A DNA stretch of 9,094 bases, taken from positions 1 through 9,094 of the forward strand of contig JAQGNA010000240.1 in NCBI GenBank assembly GCA_028292075.1, in the 5' to 3' direction. The notes beneath the pieces are model-generated. The model was not told the DNA's origin, searched no databases, and saw nothing but the letters and a program-made list of their open reading frames with translations. The translations under genes were made by a program, and so were the position numbers. The stretch comes from Rhodoferax sp. GTDB lineage: Bacteria > Pseudomonadota > Gammaproteobacteria > Burkholderiales > Burkholderiaceae. Shown piece after piece: positions 1-6,833 of this stretch. How positions within the stretch are numbered: the stretch's first letter is position 1; each line of letters starts with the position of its first letter.

Positions 1-452
1 TCCGTCATGCGTCCGGAAATCACCATGCGACCTGCGCCGGCCGGGTGCCTGGTGTCGAACACGCGCACGACTCTGAGCGCTCTTGCGGCTCGCCCGCCTG
101 CCGCCGGGCACGCCAGGTTGGCGTGCAGGTTTTGGGTGACTTGCAGCGCGTGTGGCTGCCGGGCTCCCCGCAGTGACTGCGCAGAGGGCAAGATGCGAGG
201 CAGGGCATTCCCGGAGCCGCCATTAAAGGCCGGGTGGCCGCGTTGCACGATGGACGTCATGGACGCCGTGGACGCCATTGGCGACCCGGCGGACAGGGAT
301 GCTGCGGGGCGGCGCCTCGCGCGAGGCGGGCGGTGCCAGACCTCGGGTGAGGCGGTGGTTTGGGTCGCCCGGGTGTCGCGAGTGGCAAGCCAGCCCATCA
401 CGCCTTGCAGCGATTCCATCAACGCAGCGGCGGAAAACAATGCGATTCCCAT
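1..452 (-). CDS. Conserved hypothetical protein downstream of lexA (partial, C-terminus off the left edge)
   Basis: An ATG at 452 opens a frame with no stop for 150 codons to the window edge. A strong ribosome site, AGGAG, lies six bases before the ATG. The protein starts MGIALFSAAALMESLQGVMGW, a short partly hydrophobic, possibly amphipathic start. A long low-complexity middle rich in Ala, Arg, Pro and Ser follows (about residues 25-125). The visible end is better ordered: RVVRVFDTRHPAGAGRMVIS and then GRMT. That ending resembles, from memory, a small family of unnamed Burkholderiales proteins that end near a GRMVISGRM(A/T)D motif. It lies 129 bases after lexA on the same strand, so it could be read through from the SOS promoter, but this is inference. 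I do not recognise a function. The good ribosome site and the unbroken frame make it more than a shadow; the middle could still be fast-evolving linker. Confidence 0.68.
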   Translation of the reverse strand, partial: MGIALFSAAALMESLQGVMGWLATRDTRATQTTASPEVWHRPPRARRRPAASLSAGSPMASTASMTSIVQRGHPAFNGGSGNALPRILPSAQSLRGARQPHALQVTQNLHANLACPAAGGRAARALRVVRVFDTRHPAGAGRMVISGRMT

Positions 453-523
453 GTGAAACTCCTGTCGAAAAAGAGGTAAGACACAGGCAGGATTGCAAAT
501 GGACACGCCGCAACGGGGTTGCC

Positions 524-539
524 GACTGCGAACGCAGTC
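524..539. repeat. Inverted repeat between lexA and the downstream hypothetical gene
   Basis: GACTGC-GAAC-GCAGTC is a perfect six-base stem with a four-base loop in the 129-base gap. Right beside it (511-523) GCAAC-GGG-GTTGC, read on the plus strand, gives a second short stem. Neither has a T tract, so they are not classic terminators. They may be mRNA structure or an operator, but nothing in the sequence decides this. Confidence 0.35.
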
Positions 540-569
540 CAACGCCCGCCACCCGAAGCGGCATGGAGA

Positions 570-583
570 AGCCCGCGAGGGCT
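570..583 (-). other. Short hairpin over the lexA stop codon
   Basis: AGCCC-GCGA-GGGCT gives a five-base stem with a four-base loop and includes part of the lexA stop codon. On the minus strand it is followed by TCTCC rather than a T run, so it is at best a weak or Rho-assisted 3' end for lexA. Confidence 0.25.
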
Positions 584-1262
584 ACATGAGCATGGTGTTG
601 CGGATCAGGCCGACGGCAAGGCCTTCGATCTCGAACGGTTCGCCAGGCAACACCAGAATGACCTGGAAGTCCGCATTTTCAGGATGCAGTTCGATCACGT
701 CCTTGTTGCGGCGGAACCGCTTGACGGTTACTTCGTCGCCCAGCCTGGCAACCACGACCTGGCCGTTCTTGGCTTCCTTGGCCGACTGCACGGCCAGCAG
801 ATCGCCGTCGATGATGCCGATGTCGCGCATCGACATGCCGCGCACCTTCAGCAGGTAATCCGGCTTGTGCTGGAAGAGACTGCTTTCCACGTAATAGGTT
901 TGATCGACGTGTTCCTGCGCCAGAATAGGCGAGCCCGCGGCGACACGGCCTACCAGCGGCAATGCCATCTGGGCCATGCCGGGAAGCGGCATGCTGTAGC
1001 GGTTGCGCGATTCATTGATGGAGCGAAGAGTGTCGCTCTTGAGCCGGATACCGCGCGAGGTGCCGCTGACCAGTTCGATAGCGCCTTTGCGAGCGAGCGC
1101 CTGCAGGTGTTCTTCCGCTGCGTTGGCCGACTTGAAGCCAAGTTCAGCCGCGATTTCGGCACGGGTCGGCGGTGCGCCGGTGCGCGAGACCGCTGACTGA
1201 ATCAGCTCAAGGATCTGTTGCTGACGGGCGGTGAGTTTGGCGGGAAACTGGCTGAGATCCAT
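582..1262 (-). CDS. lexA: LexA, SOS-response transcriptional repressor
   Basis: LexA represses DNA-damage genes and cuts itself when RecA filaments form on single-stranded DNA. The protein is 226 aa. Its N-terminal winged helix-turn-helix (about 8-75) contains [26 protein letters not shown] and [19 protein letters not shown]. The self-cleavage site is Ala109-Gly110 in GRVAAGSP. The S24 peptidase domain carries the nucleophile Ser144 (RGMSMRD) and general base Lys181 (VTVKRF). The Ser-Lys spacing of 37 and Gly-Ser spacing of 34 equal those of E. coli LexA, so it should be active. The frame stays open upstream to about 1709, but that part runs through the divergent gene; the ATG at 1262 has GGAG seven bases ahead and matches the usual LexA start. 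It is slightly longer than E. coli LexA, with the extra residues in the linker, as is usual in betaproteobacteria. Two LexA boxes lie upstream, implying autoregulation. Confidence 0.97.
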   Translation of the reverse strand: MDLSQFPAKLTARQQQILELIQSAVSRTGAPPTRAEIAAELGFKSANAAEEHLQALARKGAIELVSGTSRGIRLKSDTLRSINESRNRYSMPLPGMAQMALPLVGRVAAGSPILAQEHVDQTYYVESSLFQHKPDYLLKVRGMSMRDIGIIDGDLLAVQSAKEAKNGQVVVARLGDEVTVKRFRRNKDVIELHPENADFQVILVLPGEPFEIEGLAVGLIRNTMLM

Positions 1263-1334
1263 GATGACACTCCGGAACAGGCAAATCGAATGGCCGATGA
1301 CTGGACGTTCACGGGGCCCGCCAAGTGGTTGGGG

Positions 1335-1369
1335 CTGTTTGAATATCCAGTACCTGTATTTTTGTTCAG
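1335..1369. promoter_or_regulatory. Two tandem LexA (SOS) boxes between lexA and the asparaginase gene
   Basis: Box A (1354-1369) reads CTGT-ATTTTTGT-TCAG and box B (1335-1350) reads CTGT-TTGAATAT-CCAG. Each differs from the CTGT-N8-ACAG consensus at one base. Their starts are 19 bases apart, much like the paired boxes before E. coli lexA. A tentative minus-strand promoter for lexA overlaps them: CTGAAC (1364-1369) and GATATT (1342-1347) with a 16-base spacer. LexA bound here would block lexA transcription and could also affect the plus-strand asparaginase gene, whose start is only 20 bases beyond box A. Confidence 0.75.
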
Positions 1370-1388
1370 TTTTTAAAAGATTGCAAGC

Positions 1389-2414
1389 ATGTCGGAAAAA
1401 ACAATGGCGATGGACAACGTGGTCCTGGCGTCCAGGCTTGGGCGCATCGTGGTGCTCGGCACCGGAGGAACGATTGCGGGTACGGCAGCGACCGCGGGCG
1501 ACAACATCGGCTACACCGCCGCGCAGGTGGGCGTCGGCGCGCTGCTTGAGGCGATACCGGCATTGGGAACCCTCGGGGTATCGGTGGTCACGGAACAGGT
1601 GGCGCAGGTCGACAGCAAGGACATGGATTTCCACATCTGGCGGGCGCTGGCCCAACGCCTCGGGCATTGGCTCGCGCAGGATGATGTCCGCGGCGTTGTC
1701 ATCACCCATGGCACCGACACCCTTGAAGAAACCGCCTATTTCTTGCAGACCGTGCTCGATCCAGTGAAGCCCGTGGTGCTGACCTGTGCCATGCGGCCAG
1801 CGAGTTCGCTGTCGCCGGACGGCCCCCAGAACGTGCTAGACGCCGTGGCATTGGCATCGACTGCAGGCGCCCGAGGGGTATTGGCAGTGTGCGCAGGGGT
1901 AGTGCACGGCGCCTTCGATGTTCAAAAGGTCCACACCTACCGGCTCGACGCCTTCGGGTCGGGTGACGCAGGTCCGATCGGCTACATGGAGGAAGGTGTG
2001 TTGCGCCAACTGCGCGCCTGGCCAGAAGGCCGTGGCACGATGCTGGCGCGGACGGTAGACGCCGATACGCTGACGGCTTGGCCCGGCCTGGTGACGCAAG
2101 CGAAGACCGAAGACTGGCCACGGGTTGAAATCATCATGAGCCACGCCGGCGCTGGCGCTGGCCTGGTGCAGGCCCTCGTCGCCCAGGGCGTCGATGGCCT
2201 GGTGGTGGCCACGACGGGCAACGGTACGGTACACCACGCGCTCGAGCGCGCGCTGTTGGACGCCATGGGGCAGGGCGTCTCGGTCTGGCGCGCTACCCGG
2301 TGCACCAGCGGGCGCATCCTGCCGACGCCAGGGGCTGTGTTGCAGGACGCCGGTTCGCTGTCGCCCGTCAAGGCCCGCGTGGCATTGATGCTGTCGCTCA
2401 TGGCAGGCGACTGA
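1389..2414 (+). CDS. Asparaginase (L-asparaginase/glutaminase family), cytoplasmic type
   Basis: It should hydrolyse L-asparagine to aspartate and ammonia. The 341-aa protein shows both catalytic threonine motifs: GTGGTIAGT at 24-32 (nucleophile Thr28) with Tyr42 following, and [11 protein letters not shown] at 105-115 (Thr109, Asp110). [14 protein letters not shown] (about 135-148) is the usual mid-domain motif. Lys180 in [28 protein letters not shown] sequence matches the catalytic lysine of E. coli AnsB (Lys162). The C-terminal domain contains [11 protein letters not shown] and TRCTSGRI, typical of the family. No signal peptide is visible, so it is probably cytoplasmic although the sequence resembles type II enzymes. 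The start is uncertain: ATGs at 1389, 1404 and 1410 are all possible, and GGAAA before 1404 is a better ribosome site than anything before 1389. The gene is divergent from lexA and convergent with adk, so it is transcribed alone. I give no ans gene letter because type I and II cannot be separated here. Confidence 0.92.
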   Translation: MSEKTMAMDNVVLASRLGRIVVLGTGGTIAGTAATAGDNIGYTAAQVGVGALLEAIPALGTLGVSVVTEQVAQVDSKDMDFHIWRALAQRLGHWLAQDDVRGVVITHGTDTLEETAYFLQTVLDPVKPVVLTCAMRPASSLSPDGPQNVLDAVALASTAGARGVLAVCAGVVHGAFDVQKVHTYRLDAFGSGDAGPIGYMEEGVLRQLRAWPEGRGTMLARTVDADTLTAWPGLVTQAKTEDWPRVEIIMSHAGAGAGLVQALVAQGVDGLVVATTGNGTVHHALERALLDAMGQGVSVWRATRCTSGRILPTPGAVLQDAGSLSPVKARVALMLSLMAGD

Positions 2415-2436
2415 ATTTCAGGAAGTCCAAAGAAAA

Positions 2437-2456
2437 GAGCCGCTCAAAGGCGGCTC
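2437..2456 (-). terminator. Intrinsic terminator of adk
   Basis: GAGCCGC and GCGGCTC form a perfect seven-base stem with a six-base loop. Read on the minus strand the stem is followed by TTTTCTTT, so it ends transcription coming from adk. On the plus strand no T tract follows, so it is not a good terminator for the asparaginase gene. Confidence 0.8.
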
Positions 2457-2520
2457 GATCATGGCACCCGCTGGACGGGGCTGTTTCAAGGTTACAAGCG
2501 CCGAAGCGCTTTCAGCGATC

Positions 2521-3237
<717 letters not shown>

Positions 3238-3247
3238 TCATTGAAGA

Positions 3248-3256
3248 AGGATAGCA
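3248..3256 (-). promoter_or_regulatory. Possible extended -10 element before adk
   Basis: On the minus strand the bases read TGC-TATCCT, an extended -10 pattern about 70 bases before the adk start. No -35 element is seen at 16-18 bases, so this is a weak suggestion that adk has its own promoter in the 173-base gap after kdsB. Confidence 0.3.
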
Positions 3257-3350
3257 TGCGCCACCCTGCAGCAGGCTGACACGGCCAGCGCGCCGAACGC
3301 GAGAATCCGCGCCGAAAAAGCGCTGGTGCCGCGTGGCCGCAGGCCCGGCT

Positions 3351-4121
3351 TCAGTACAGCTTGCGGACGCGTTCCAGGTCGGCTGGCGTGTCGACGCCAG
3401 GCCCTGGCGCATGCTCGGTCACATGCACCGCGATACGGTGGCCGTGCCACATGGCGCGCAACTGCTCGAGCGCCTCGCAGACCTCGATCGGTGCCTGCGC
3501 CAGCGTGGGAAACAGCCTGAGAAAACCCGCGCGGTAGCCGTAGATGCCGATGTGGCGCAGCGGCCTGAGGGGTGGCAATTGGCTGAACGCGGGCAGGATG
3601 CCCGGCTCGGCTGGCATGGCGCCGTCGCGCCACCAGGCAATCGGCGCGCGGCTGAAGTAGAGTGCGCGTTGCTGGGCGTCGAGCACAACCTTCACCACGT
3701 TCGGATTCATGTAGTCGGCGACGTCGTCGATCGCATGGGCGGCGGTGCTCATGCTGGCTTCCGGTCGCTGCTGGAGCAGGCCGGCCACCTCGTTGATCAG
3801 TGCCGGGGCAATCAGCGGCTCGTCGCCTTGCACGTTGACAACGATGGCATCGTCGGCCAGGCCCAGCAGGCTGCAGGCTTCCGCCAGACGGTCGCTGCCG
3901 GAGGGGTGGTCATTCCGGGTCAGGATGGCGTCGATCCCGTGCGCTTCACAGGCCGCGATGATCTCGGGGCTGTCGCCGGCGACGATGGTGCGGGTGGCCG
4001 CAGACTGCCGCGCACGTTGCGCAACACGAACGACCATCGGCACGTCGCCCAGGTTCGCCAACGGTTTGTTCGGCAGGCGGGTCGAGGCCAGCCGTGCCGG
4101 GATGAGGACGATAAAGCTCAC
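3351..4121 (-). CDS. kdsB: 3-deoxy-manno-octulosonate cytidylyltransferase (CMP-KDO synthetase)
   Basis: KdsB activates KDO with CTP to CMP-KDO, the donor for the inner core of lipopolysaccharide. The 256-aa length is normal. Visible family motifs are [15 protein letters not shown] at 7-21, [11 protein letters not shown] at 72-82, NVQGDEPL at 96-103, YFSRAPI at 155-161, HIGIYGYR at 190-197, [12 protein letters not shown] near 216-227 and [11 protein letters not shown] at 242-252. The start codon is GTG, overlapping the TGA stop of the preceding Trm112-like gene in the four bases GTGA. That overlap suggests translational coupling. Together with lpxK upstream it forms a small lipid A/KDO group. 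Confidence 0.97.
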   Translation of the reverse strand: MSFIVLIPARLASTRLPNKPLANLGDVPMVVRVAQRARQSAATRTIVAGDSPEIIAACEAHGIDAILTRNDHPSGSDRLAEACSLLGLADDAIVVNVQGDEPLIAPALINEVAGLLQQRPEASMSTAAHAIDDVADYMNPNVVKVVLDAQQRALYFSRAPIAWWRDGAMPAEPGILPAFSQLPPLRPLRHIGIYGYRAGFLRLFPTLAQAPIEVCEALEQLRAMWHGHRIAVHVTEHAPGPGVDTPADLERVRKLY

Positions 4122-4300
4122 AGGCCGAGCTCTTCGTCGGTCAGCGTGCGTGCTTCGTTCTCGAGCAGGATGGGAATGCCGTCGCGCACCGGGTAGGCGA
4201 GGCGGGCGCTGCGCGAGGTCAGTTCCTGGTGCGCGCGGTCATATTGCAGCGGGCCCTTGGTGACAGGGCAGACCAGCAGTTCTAGAAGTTTCGGATCCAT
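4118..4300 (-). CDS. Trm112/YcaR family small protein
   Basis: This 60-aa protein begins [18 protein letters not shown] and has [16 protein letters not shown] at 36-51, the signature of the UPF0434/YcaR (Trm112-like) family. The members are small zinc-ribbon-like proteins; in other organisms Trm112 activates methyltransferases, but the bacterial role is not clear. Here only Cys11 remains of the CPxC knuckle (CPVT), so zinc binding in the classic way is unlikely. It sits between lpxK and kdsB, as in many proteobacteria including E. coli, and overlaps kdsB by four bases. The ATG at 4300 has only a weak upstream GAG. A near-consensus promoter lies about 55 bases before it. Confidence 0.93.
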   Translation of the reverse strand: MDPKLLELLVCPVTKGPLQYDRAHQELTSRSARLAYPVRDGIPILLENEARTLTDEELGL

Positions 4301-4354
4301 GCGGAGCTCGGTCGGTGTTCGGATGCGTCAGGCGGGTGGGCGGCGGGAAGGTCG

Positions 4355-4384
4355 ATGATACCGACGCCAGCGTGACATGGTCAA
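4355..4384 (-). promoter_or_regulatory. Promoter for the Trm112-like gene and kdsB
   Basis: On the minus strand TTGACC (4379-4384) and TATCAT (4355-4360) are separated by 18 bases; each differs from the sigma-70 consensus at one position. The -35 element overlaps the lpxK stop codon. Transcription would start near 4348, leaving roughly a 48-base leader before the Trm112-like gene. Confidence 0.6.
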
Positions 4385-5400
4385 AAACGCCGTGACGCTG
4401 TGCCCAGCAACCGGTCGATCCGCTTGTCGAACGCGGCCAGGAATTCCGCGTCGAGCGTGACCTCGAGCGGCACGGCGAGCGCGGCCGGCGCGAGCGGCCA
4501 CAGCTTGGCGGCGTCTTTCTCGGTGCAGACGATGGACAGCGCATCGCCTTGCGGTGGTGACCACCCGGCATAGCTGTCATGGTCTGGCCGGGCTTCGGTC
4601 CAGGTGGGTGGCAGTCCGGCCGCCCGCAGCATGTCAAAGAACGCCTGCGGTTGTGCGACGCCCGCAACCGCCAGCACCGGCACGCCCCGCAGGGCTGAAA
4701 GCGGCACGTGGCTGCCGTCCCTGCGCAGCGCGTGATCGGCAAGGGCACGTGTCGCCCGAAAACCTGCGAAAGCGGGATGCACGCCGGTGTGCACGACCAG
4801 GTCTGCCGGCCTGGGCCAGGGCTCGCGCAACGGCCCGGCGGGCAGCAGCCAACCGTTGCCTGCGCCGCGGTCGTCGAACACACAGATTTCCATGTCGCGC
4901 TCGAGCGCCGTGTGCTGGAGGCCATCGTCCGAGACGATCACCTGGGTGTCGGGGTGGGCCACGAGCAACGCGCGGGCTGCCTCCACGCGGCGACGCGCAA
5001 CGAACACCGGCACGCCGGTGCTGCGGCGCACGAGCAGCGGCTCATCACCGACCCCGCTCGGTAGGCTGCCCGGCAGCACCTCGCGGCAATCGTCCCGGCC
5101 ATCTGCGATGGACCTCCCGTGGCCGCGCGAGACCACGCCGACACGCAGGCCACGCGCGGCCATGTGCCGCACCAGCGCCATCACGATCGGGGTCTTGCCC
5201 GAGCCGCCGGCGACCACATTCCCGACCACGATCACAGGCACGGGCATGTGCTCGGAACGCAGCACGCGCCACCGGTAGAGCGCGCGCCGCAGCGCCGTCA
5301 GCGCGCCATACAGCAGCGACAGCGGCCACAGCGCGCAGGCCAGAAGGCCACGCCCCCGCCAGGCGCGCAGCAGCAGCTGTTCGAGCGACTCGCGTTGCAT
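4381..5400 (-). CDS. lpxK: Tetraacyldisaccharide 4'-kinase (lipid A 4'-kinase)
   Basis: LpxK phosphorylates the 4' position of the lipid A disaccharide precursor with ATP at the inner membrane. The 339-aa protein begins with an amphipathic/hydrophobic stretch (about 12-36, [20 protein letters not shown]) that fits membrane attachment. The Walker A loop [12 protein letters not shown] is at 60-71, SRGHGR at 91-96, the acidic motif SDDGLQH at 157-163 and TEKDAAKL at 293-300. I chose the ATG at 5400. A TTG seven codons upstream (5421) overlaps the exbD stop as TTGA and would give 346 aa; neither start has a strong ribosome site, and family members usually begin close to the LLRAW segment. It lies 17 bases after exbD, so it is probably co-transcribed with exbB-exbD. 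Confidence 0.96.
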   Translation of the reverse strand: MQRESLEQLLLRAWRGRGLLACALWPLSLLYGALTALRRALYRWRVLRSEHMPVPVIVVGNVVAGGSGKTPIVMALVRHMAARGLRVGVVSRGHGRSIADGRDDCREVLPGSLPSGVGDEPLLVRRSTGVPVFVARRRVEAARALLVAHPDTQVIVSDDGLQHTALERDMEICVFDDRGAGNGWLLPAGPLREPWPRPADLVVHTGVHPAFAGFRATRALADHALRRDGSHVPLSALRGVPVLAVAGVAQPQAFFDMLRAAGLPPTWTEARPDHDSYAGWSPPQGDALSIVCTEKDAAKLWPLAPAALAVPLEVTLDAEFLAAFDKRIDRLLGTASRRF

Positions 5401-5417
5401 GCGCCCGCGGACCGGCG

Positions 5418-5843
5418 TCAACGGTTGCCGGTCAGGGCGGACTGCGTGGCGAAGGTGATCTGCGACAAGCCGGATCGGCGAGCCGCCTCCATCACCGTGA
5501 TCACCGACTGGTGCGCCGCGCTGGCGTCGGCGCTGATGATCAGGACCATGTCCTTGTTGCCCTTGGCGGTGGCGCCCAGCACCTGGGTGAGCGCGTCGAG
5601 CGAGCGTCCTTCCACCACGGTCTTGTTGACGGCGTAGCGGCCGTCGGCGCTGACGGCCACGATGATTTCCTTCGGGCGGTCGCGCTGTGCCTCGGCATTT
5701 GCCTCGGGCAGCTTCACCTGCAGTTCGGTGAACTTGCTGTAGGTGGTCGACAGCATCAGGAAGATGAGCACGACCAGCAGCACGTCGATGAACGGGATCA
5801 GGTTGATCTCGGGTTCTTCGCGGTGGCGATGGCGAAAGTTCAT
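5418..5843 (-). CDS. exbD: ExbD/TolR family biopolymer transport protein
   Basis: ExbD/TolR is the small partner of the ExbB/TolQ proton channel; together they pass proton-motive force to TonB or TolA. The 141-aa protein has a short charged cytoplasmic start, one membrane helix (about 15-34, within [19 protein letters not shown]) and a periplasmic domain (about 40-141). Asp20 in the helix matches the conserved proton-carrying aspartate. The order exbB-exbD-lpxK is common in beta- and gammaproteobacteria, and the family is often linked to lipid A genes, but no tonB or tolA/tolB gene is in this window. ExbD and TolR cannot be separated with certainty by sequence reading alone. It starts 12 bases after the exbB stop. 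Confidence 0.92.
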   Translation of the reverse strand: MNFRHRHREEPEINLIPFIDVLLVVLIFLMLSTTYSKFTELQVKLPEANAEAQRDRPKEIIVAVSADGRYAVNKTVVEGRSLDALTQVLGATAKGNKDMVLIISADASAAHQSVITVMEAARRSGLSQITFATQSALTGNR

Positions 5844-5855
5844 GGGGCGCCCGTG

Positions 5856-6488
5856 TCAGCGTTTCTTGATGGCGTTCAGGTGCCGTGCGAACTGGTCGGC
5901 TGCGAGTTCCAGCGTGAGCAGGTATTCGTCGACCCGCGCGCGGAAATAGCGCCAGAAGATCAGCGACGGGATCGCCACCATCAACCCGAAAGCGGTGTTG
6001 TACAGCGCGATCGAAATGCCCTGTGCCAGCTGGGCCGGATTGCCGCCGGCTCCCGCCCCGCCGCCCGATTGCGAGCCGAAGATCTCGATCATTCCGATCA
6101 CGGTGCCGAGCAGGCCCAGCAGCGGCGCGGCGGAGGCGATGGTGGCCAGTGCGCTCAAATACTTTTCAAGCCGGTGGGCAACGGCGCGACCGGCGTTTTC
6201 CATTGCGCCGCGCACATCTTCGTCGCTGCTGCGCGGGTTGGTGTTCAGGGTGCGCAGACCGCTCGCCAGCACTTCGCCCATCGCTGAATTTTGCGCGAGT
6301 TGGTTCACGATGCCGGGCGCGGGCACGCTGGTTTGCGCCACGGTCAGCACCTCGGACAACAACTTCGGTGGGGCAATCTTGGCCGTCTTGAGGCTGATGA
6401 AACGCTCGATGACCAGGGCCAGAGCAAGGATGGAACACGCAACCAGCGGCCAGATCGGCCAGCCTGCGGCTTGTATGATCGAAAACAA
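5856..6488 (-). CDS. exbB: MotA/TolQ/ExbB family proton channel protein
   Basis: ExbB/TolQ forms the inner-membrane channel partner of ExbD/TolR. The 210-aa protein shows three membrane segments: about 9-28 ([19 protein letters not shown]), 112-137 ([20 protein letters not shown] region) and 157-179 ([20 protein letters not shown]). Between the last two is a glycine-rich stretch at about 138-149 ([12 protein letters not shown]). The motif [12 protein letters not shown] is the family signature. The start is a TTG at 6488 with GGAG nine bases ahead. The next ATG is only at residue 70, after the first helix, so the rare TTG is well supported. Upstream lies a recognisable promoter. It starts the minus-strand run exbB-exbD-lpxK. 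Confidence 0.94.
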   Translation of the reverse strand: MFSIIQAAGWPIWPLVACSILALALVIERFISLKTAKIAPPKLLSEVLTVAQTSVPAPGIVNQLAQNSAMGEVLASGLRTLNTNPRSSDEDVRGAMENAGRAVAHRLEKYLSALATIASAAPLLGLLGTVIGMIEIFGSQSGGGAGAGGNPAQLAQGISIALYNTAFGLMVAIPSLIFWRYFRARVDEYLLTLELAADQFARHLNAIKKR

Positions 6489-6521
6489 ATTAGGGCACTC
6501 CGCAGAGATAAACTCGCTGCG

Positions 6522-6549
6522 ATTATGGCCCAGCGCCCGAACCGGTCAC
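6522..6549 (-). promoter_or_regulatory. Promoter of the exbB-exbD-lpxK run
   Basis: On the minus strand GTGACC (6544-6549) and CATAAT (6522-6527) are separated by 16 bases. They keep four of six and five of six sigma-70 consensus positions. The expected start near 6515 leaves a leader of about 27 bases before the exbB TTG. Confidence 0.55.
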
Positions 6550-6591
6550 AGCTTTTGTACACCGCCTTCGCGAGCGCCAACATCGCCAGTT

Positions 6592-6626
6592 TCACCCACA
6601 GATGCTGTGGATAACTTTGTGAAGAA
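6592..6626. promoter_or_regulatory. DnaA-box cluster in the exbB-xseA gap
   Basis: The minus strand reads TTATCCACA at 6606-6614, a perfect consensus DnaA box. Twelve bases further (6618-6626) the minus strand reads TTCTTCACA, one mismatch from TTATNCACA. At 6592-6600 the plus strand reads TCACCCACA, two mismatches, facing the perfect box; the two form an inverted repeat CCACAG-ATG-CTGTGG. Such clustering fits DnaA binding. It lies between the exbB promoter and xseA. Confidence 0.5.
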
Positions 6627-6709
6627 CTCCTGAACTGACCCCCCAAAGCCAGCACCCATGCGGCGTTGTGTCAGATCGATGAAAATTTAAGCAAAAAAAT
6701 TGTCAATCA

Positions 6710-6722
6710 AATCAATCACTTG
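6710..6722 (+). promoter_or_regulatory. IHF-consensus site after an A-rich tract
   Basis: AATCAATCACTTG matches WATCAANNNNTTR at every fixed position. An AT-rich tract (about 6681-6709, including a seven-base A run at 6693-6699) lies just upstream, as is usual for strong IHF sites. It lies 84 bases from the DnaA-box cluster. Confidence 0.4.
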
Positions 6723-6833
6723 TCACGCGCGCGCTGGGCTTGGAGGCTGCTTCTGTCAGGGTATTGAAGGCAAAAGGTGCCCGGTCCGCGCTGTGGAGTA
6801 CTACGGCTGGCCATGCTGCGCAGCAACATCCAC

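Larger units (their letters stand above)
6489..6833. other. Non-coding gap between exbB and xseA
   Basis: These 345 bases separate the divergent exbB and xseA genes. From left to right they hold the exbB ribosome site and promoter, the DnaA-box cluster, an AT-rich stretch unlike the surrounding GC-rich DNA, two TTGTCA copies (6700-6705 and 6720-6725), the IHF-consensus site, and a run up to the xseA start. No strong plus-strand promoter is evident; TTGGAG (6740-6745) with TATTGA (6762-6767) is a weak candidate. No convincing gene was found inside. Confidence 0.7.

Noticed and set aside
223..564. Minus-strand frame of 113 codons near the left edge
   Set aside because: It overlaps the better supported gene starting at 452 in another frame, lacks a good ribosome site and shows no recognisable motif.
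519..1196. Plus-strand frame of 225 codons
   Set aside because: Antisense to lexA; a shadow of its codon use.
1263..1709. Upstream extension of the lexA frame
   Set aside because: It crosses the SOS boxes and the asparaginase gene and lacks LexA-like sequence; the ATG at 1262 has a good ribosome site.
2437..2456. Hairpin as terminator for the asparaginase gene
   Set aside because: No T run follows it on the plus strand; only the minus-strand orientation has TTTTCTTT.
4554..6287. Long plus-strand open frame of 577 codons
   Set aside because: It is antisense to lpxK, exbD and exbB, all certain genes. Its product is Arg/Ala-rich with no family motif; high GC explains long antisense frames.
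6592..6722. Chromosomal oriC
   Set aside because: dnaA, dnaN, gyrB, rpmH and parAB are absent, and three boxes are few for an origin; a regulatory or titration site is more likely.
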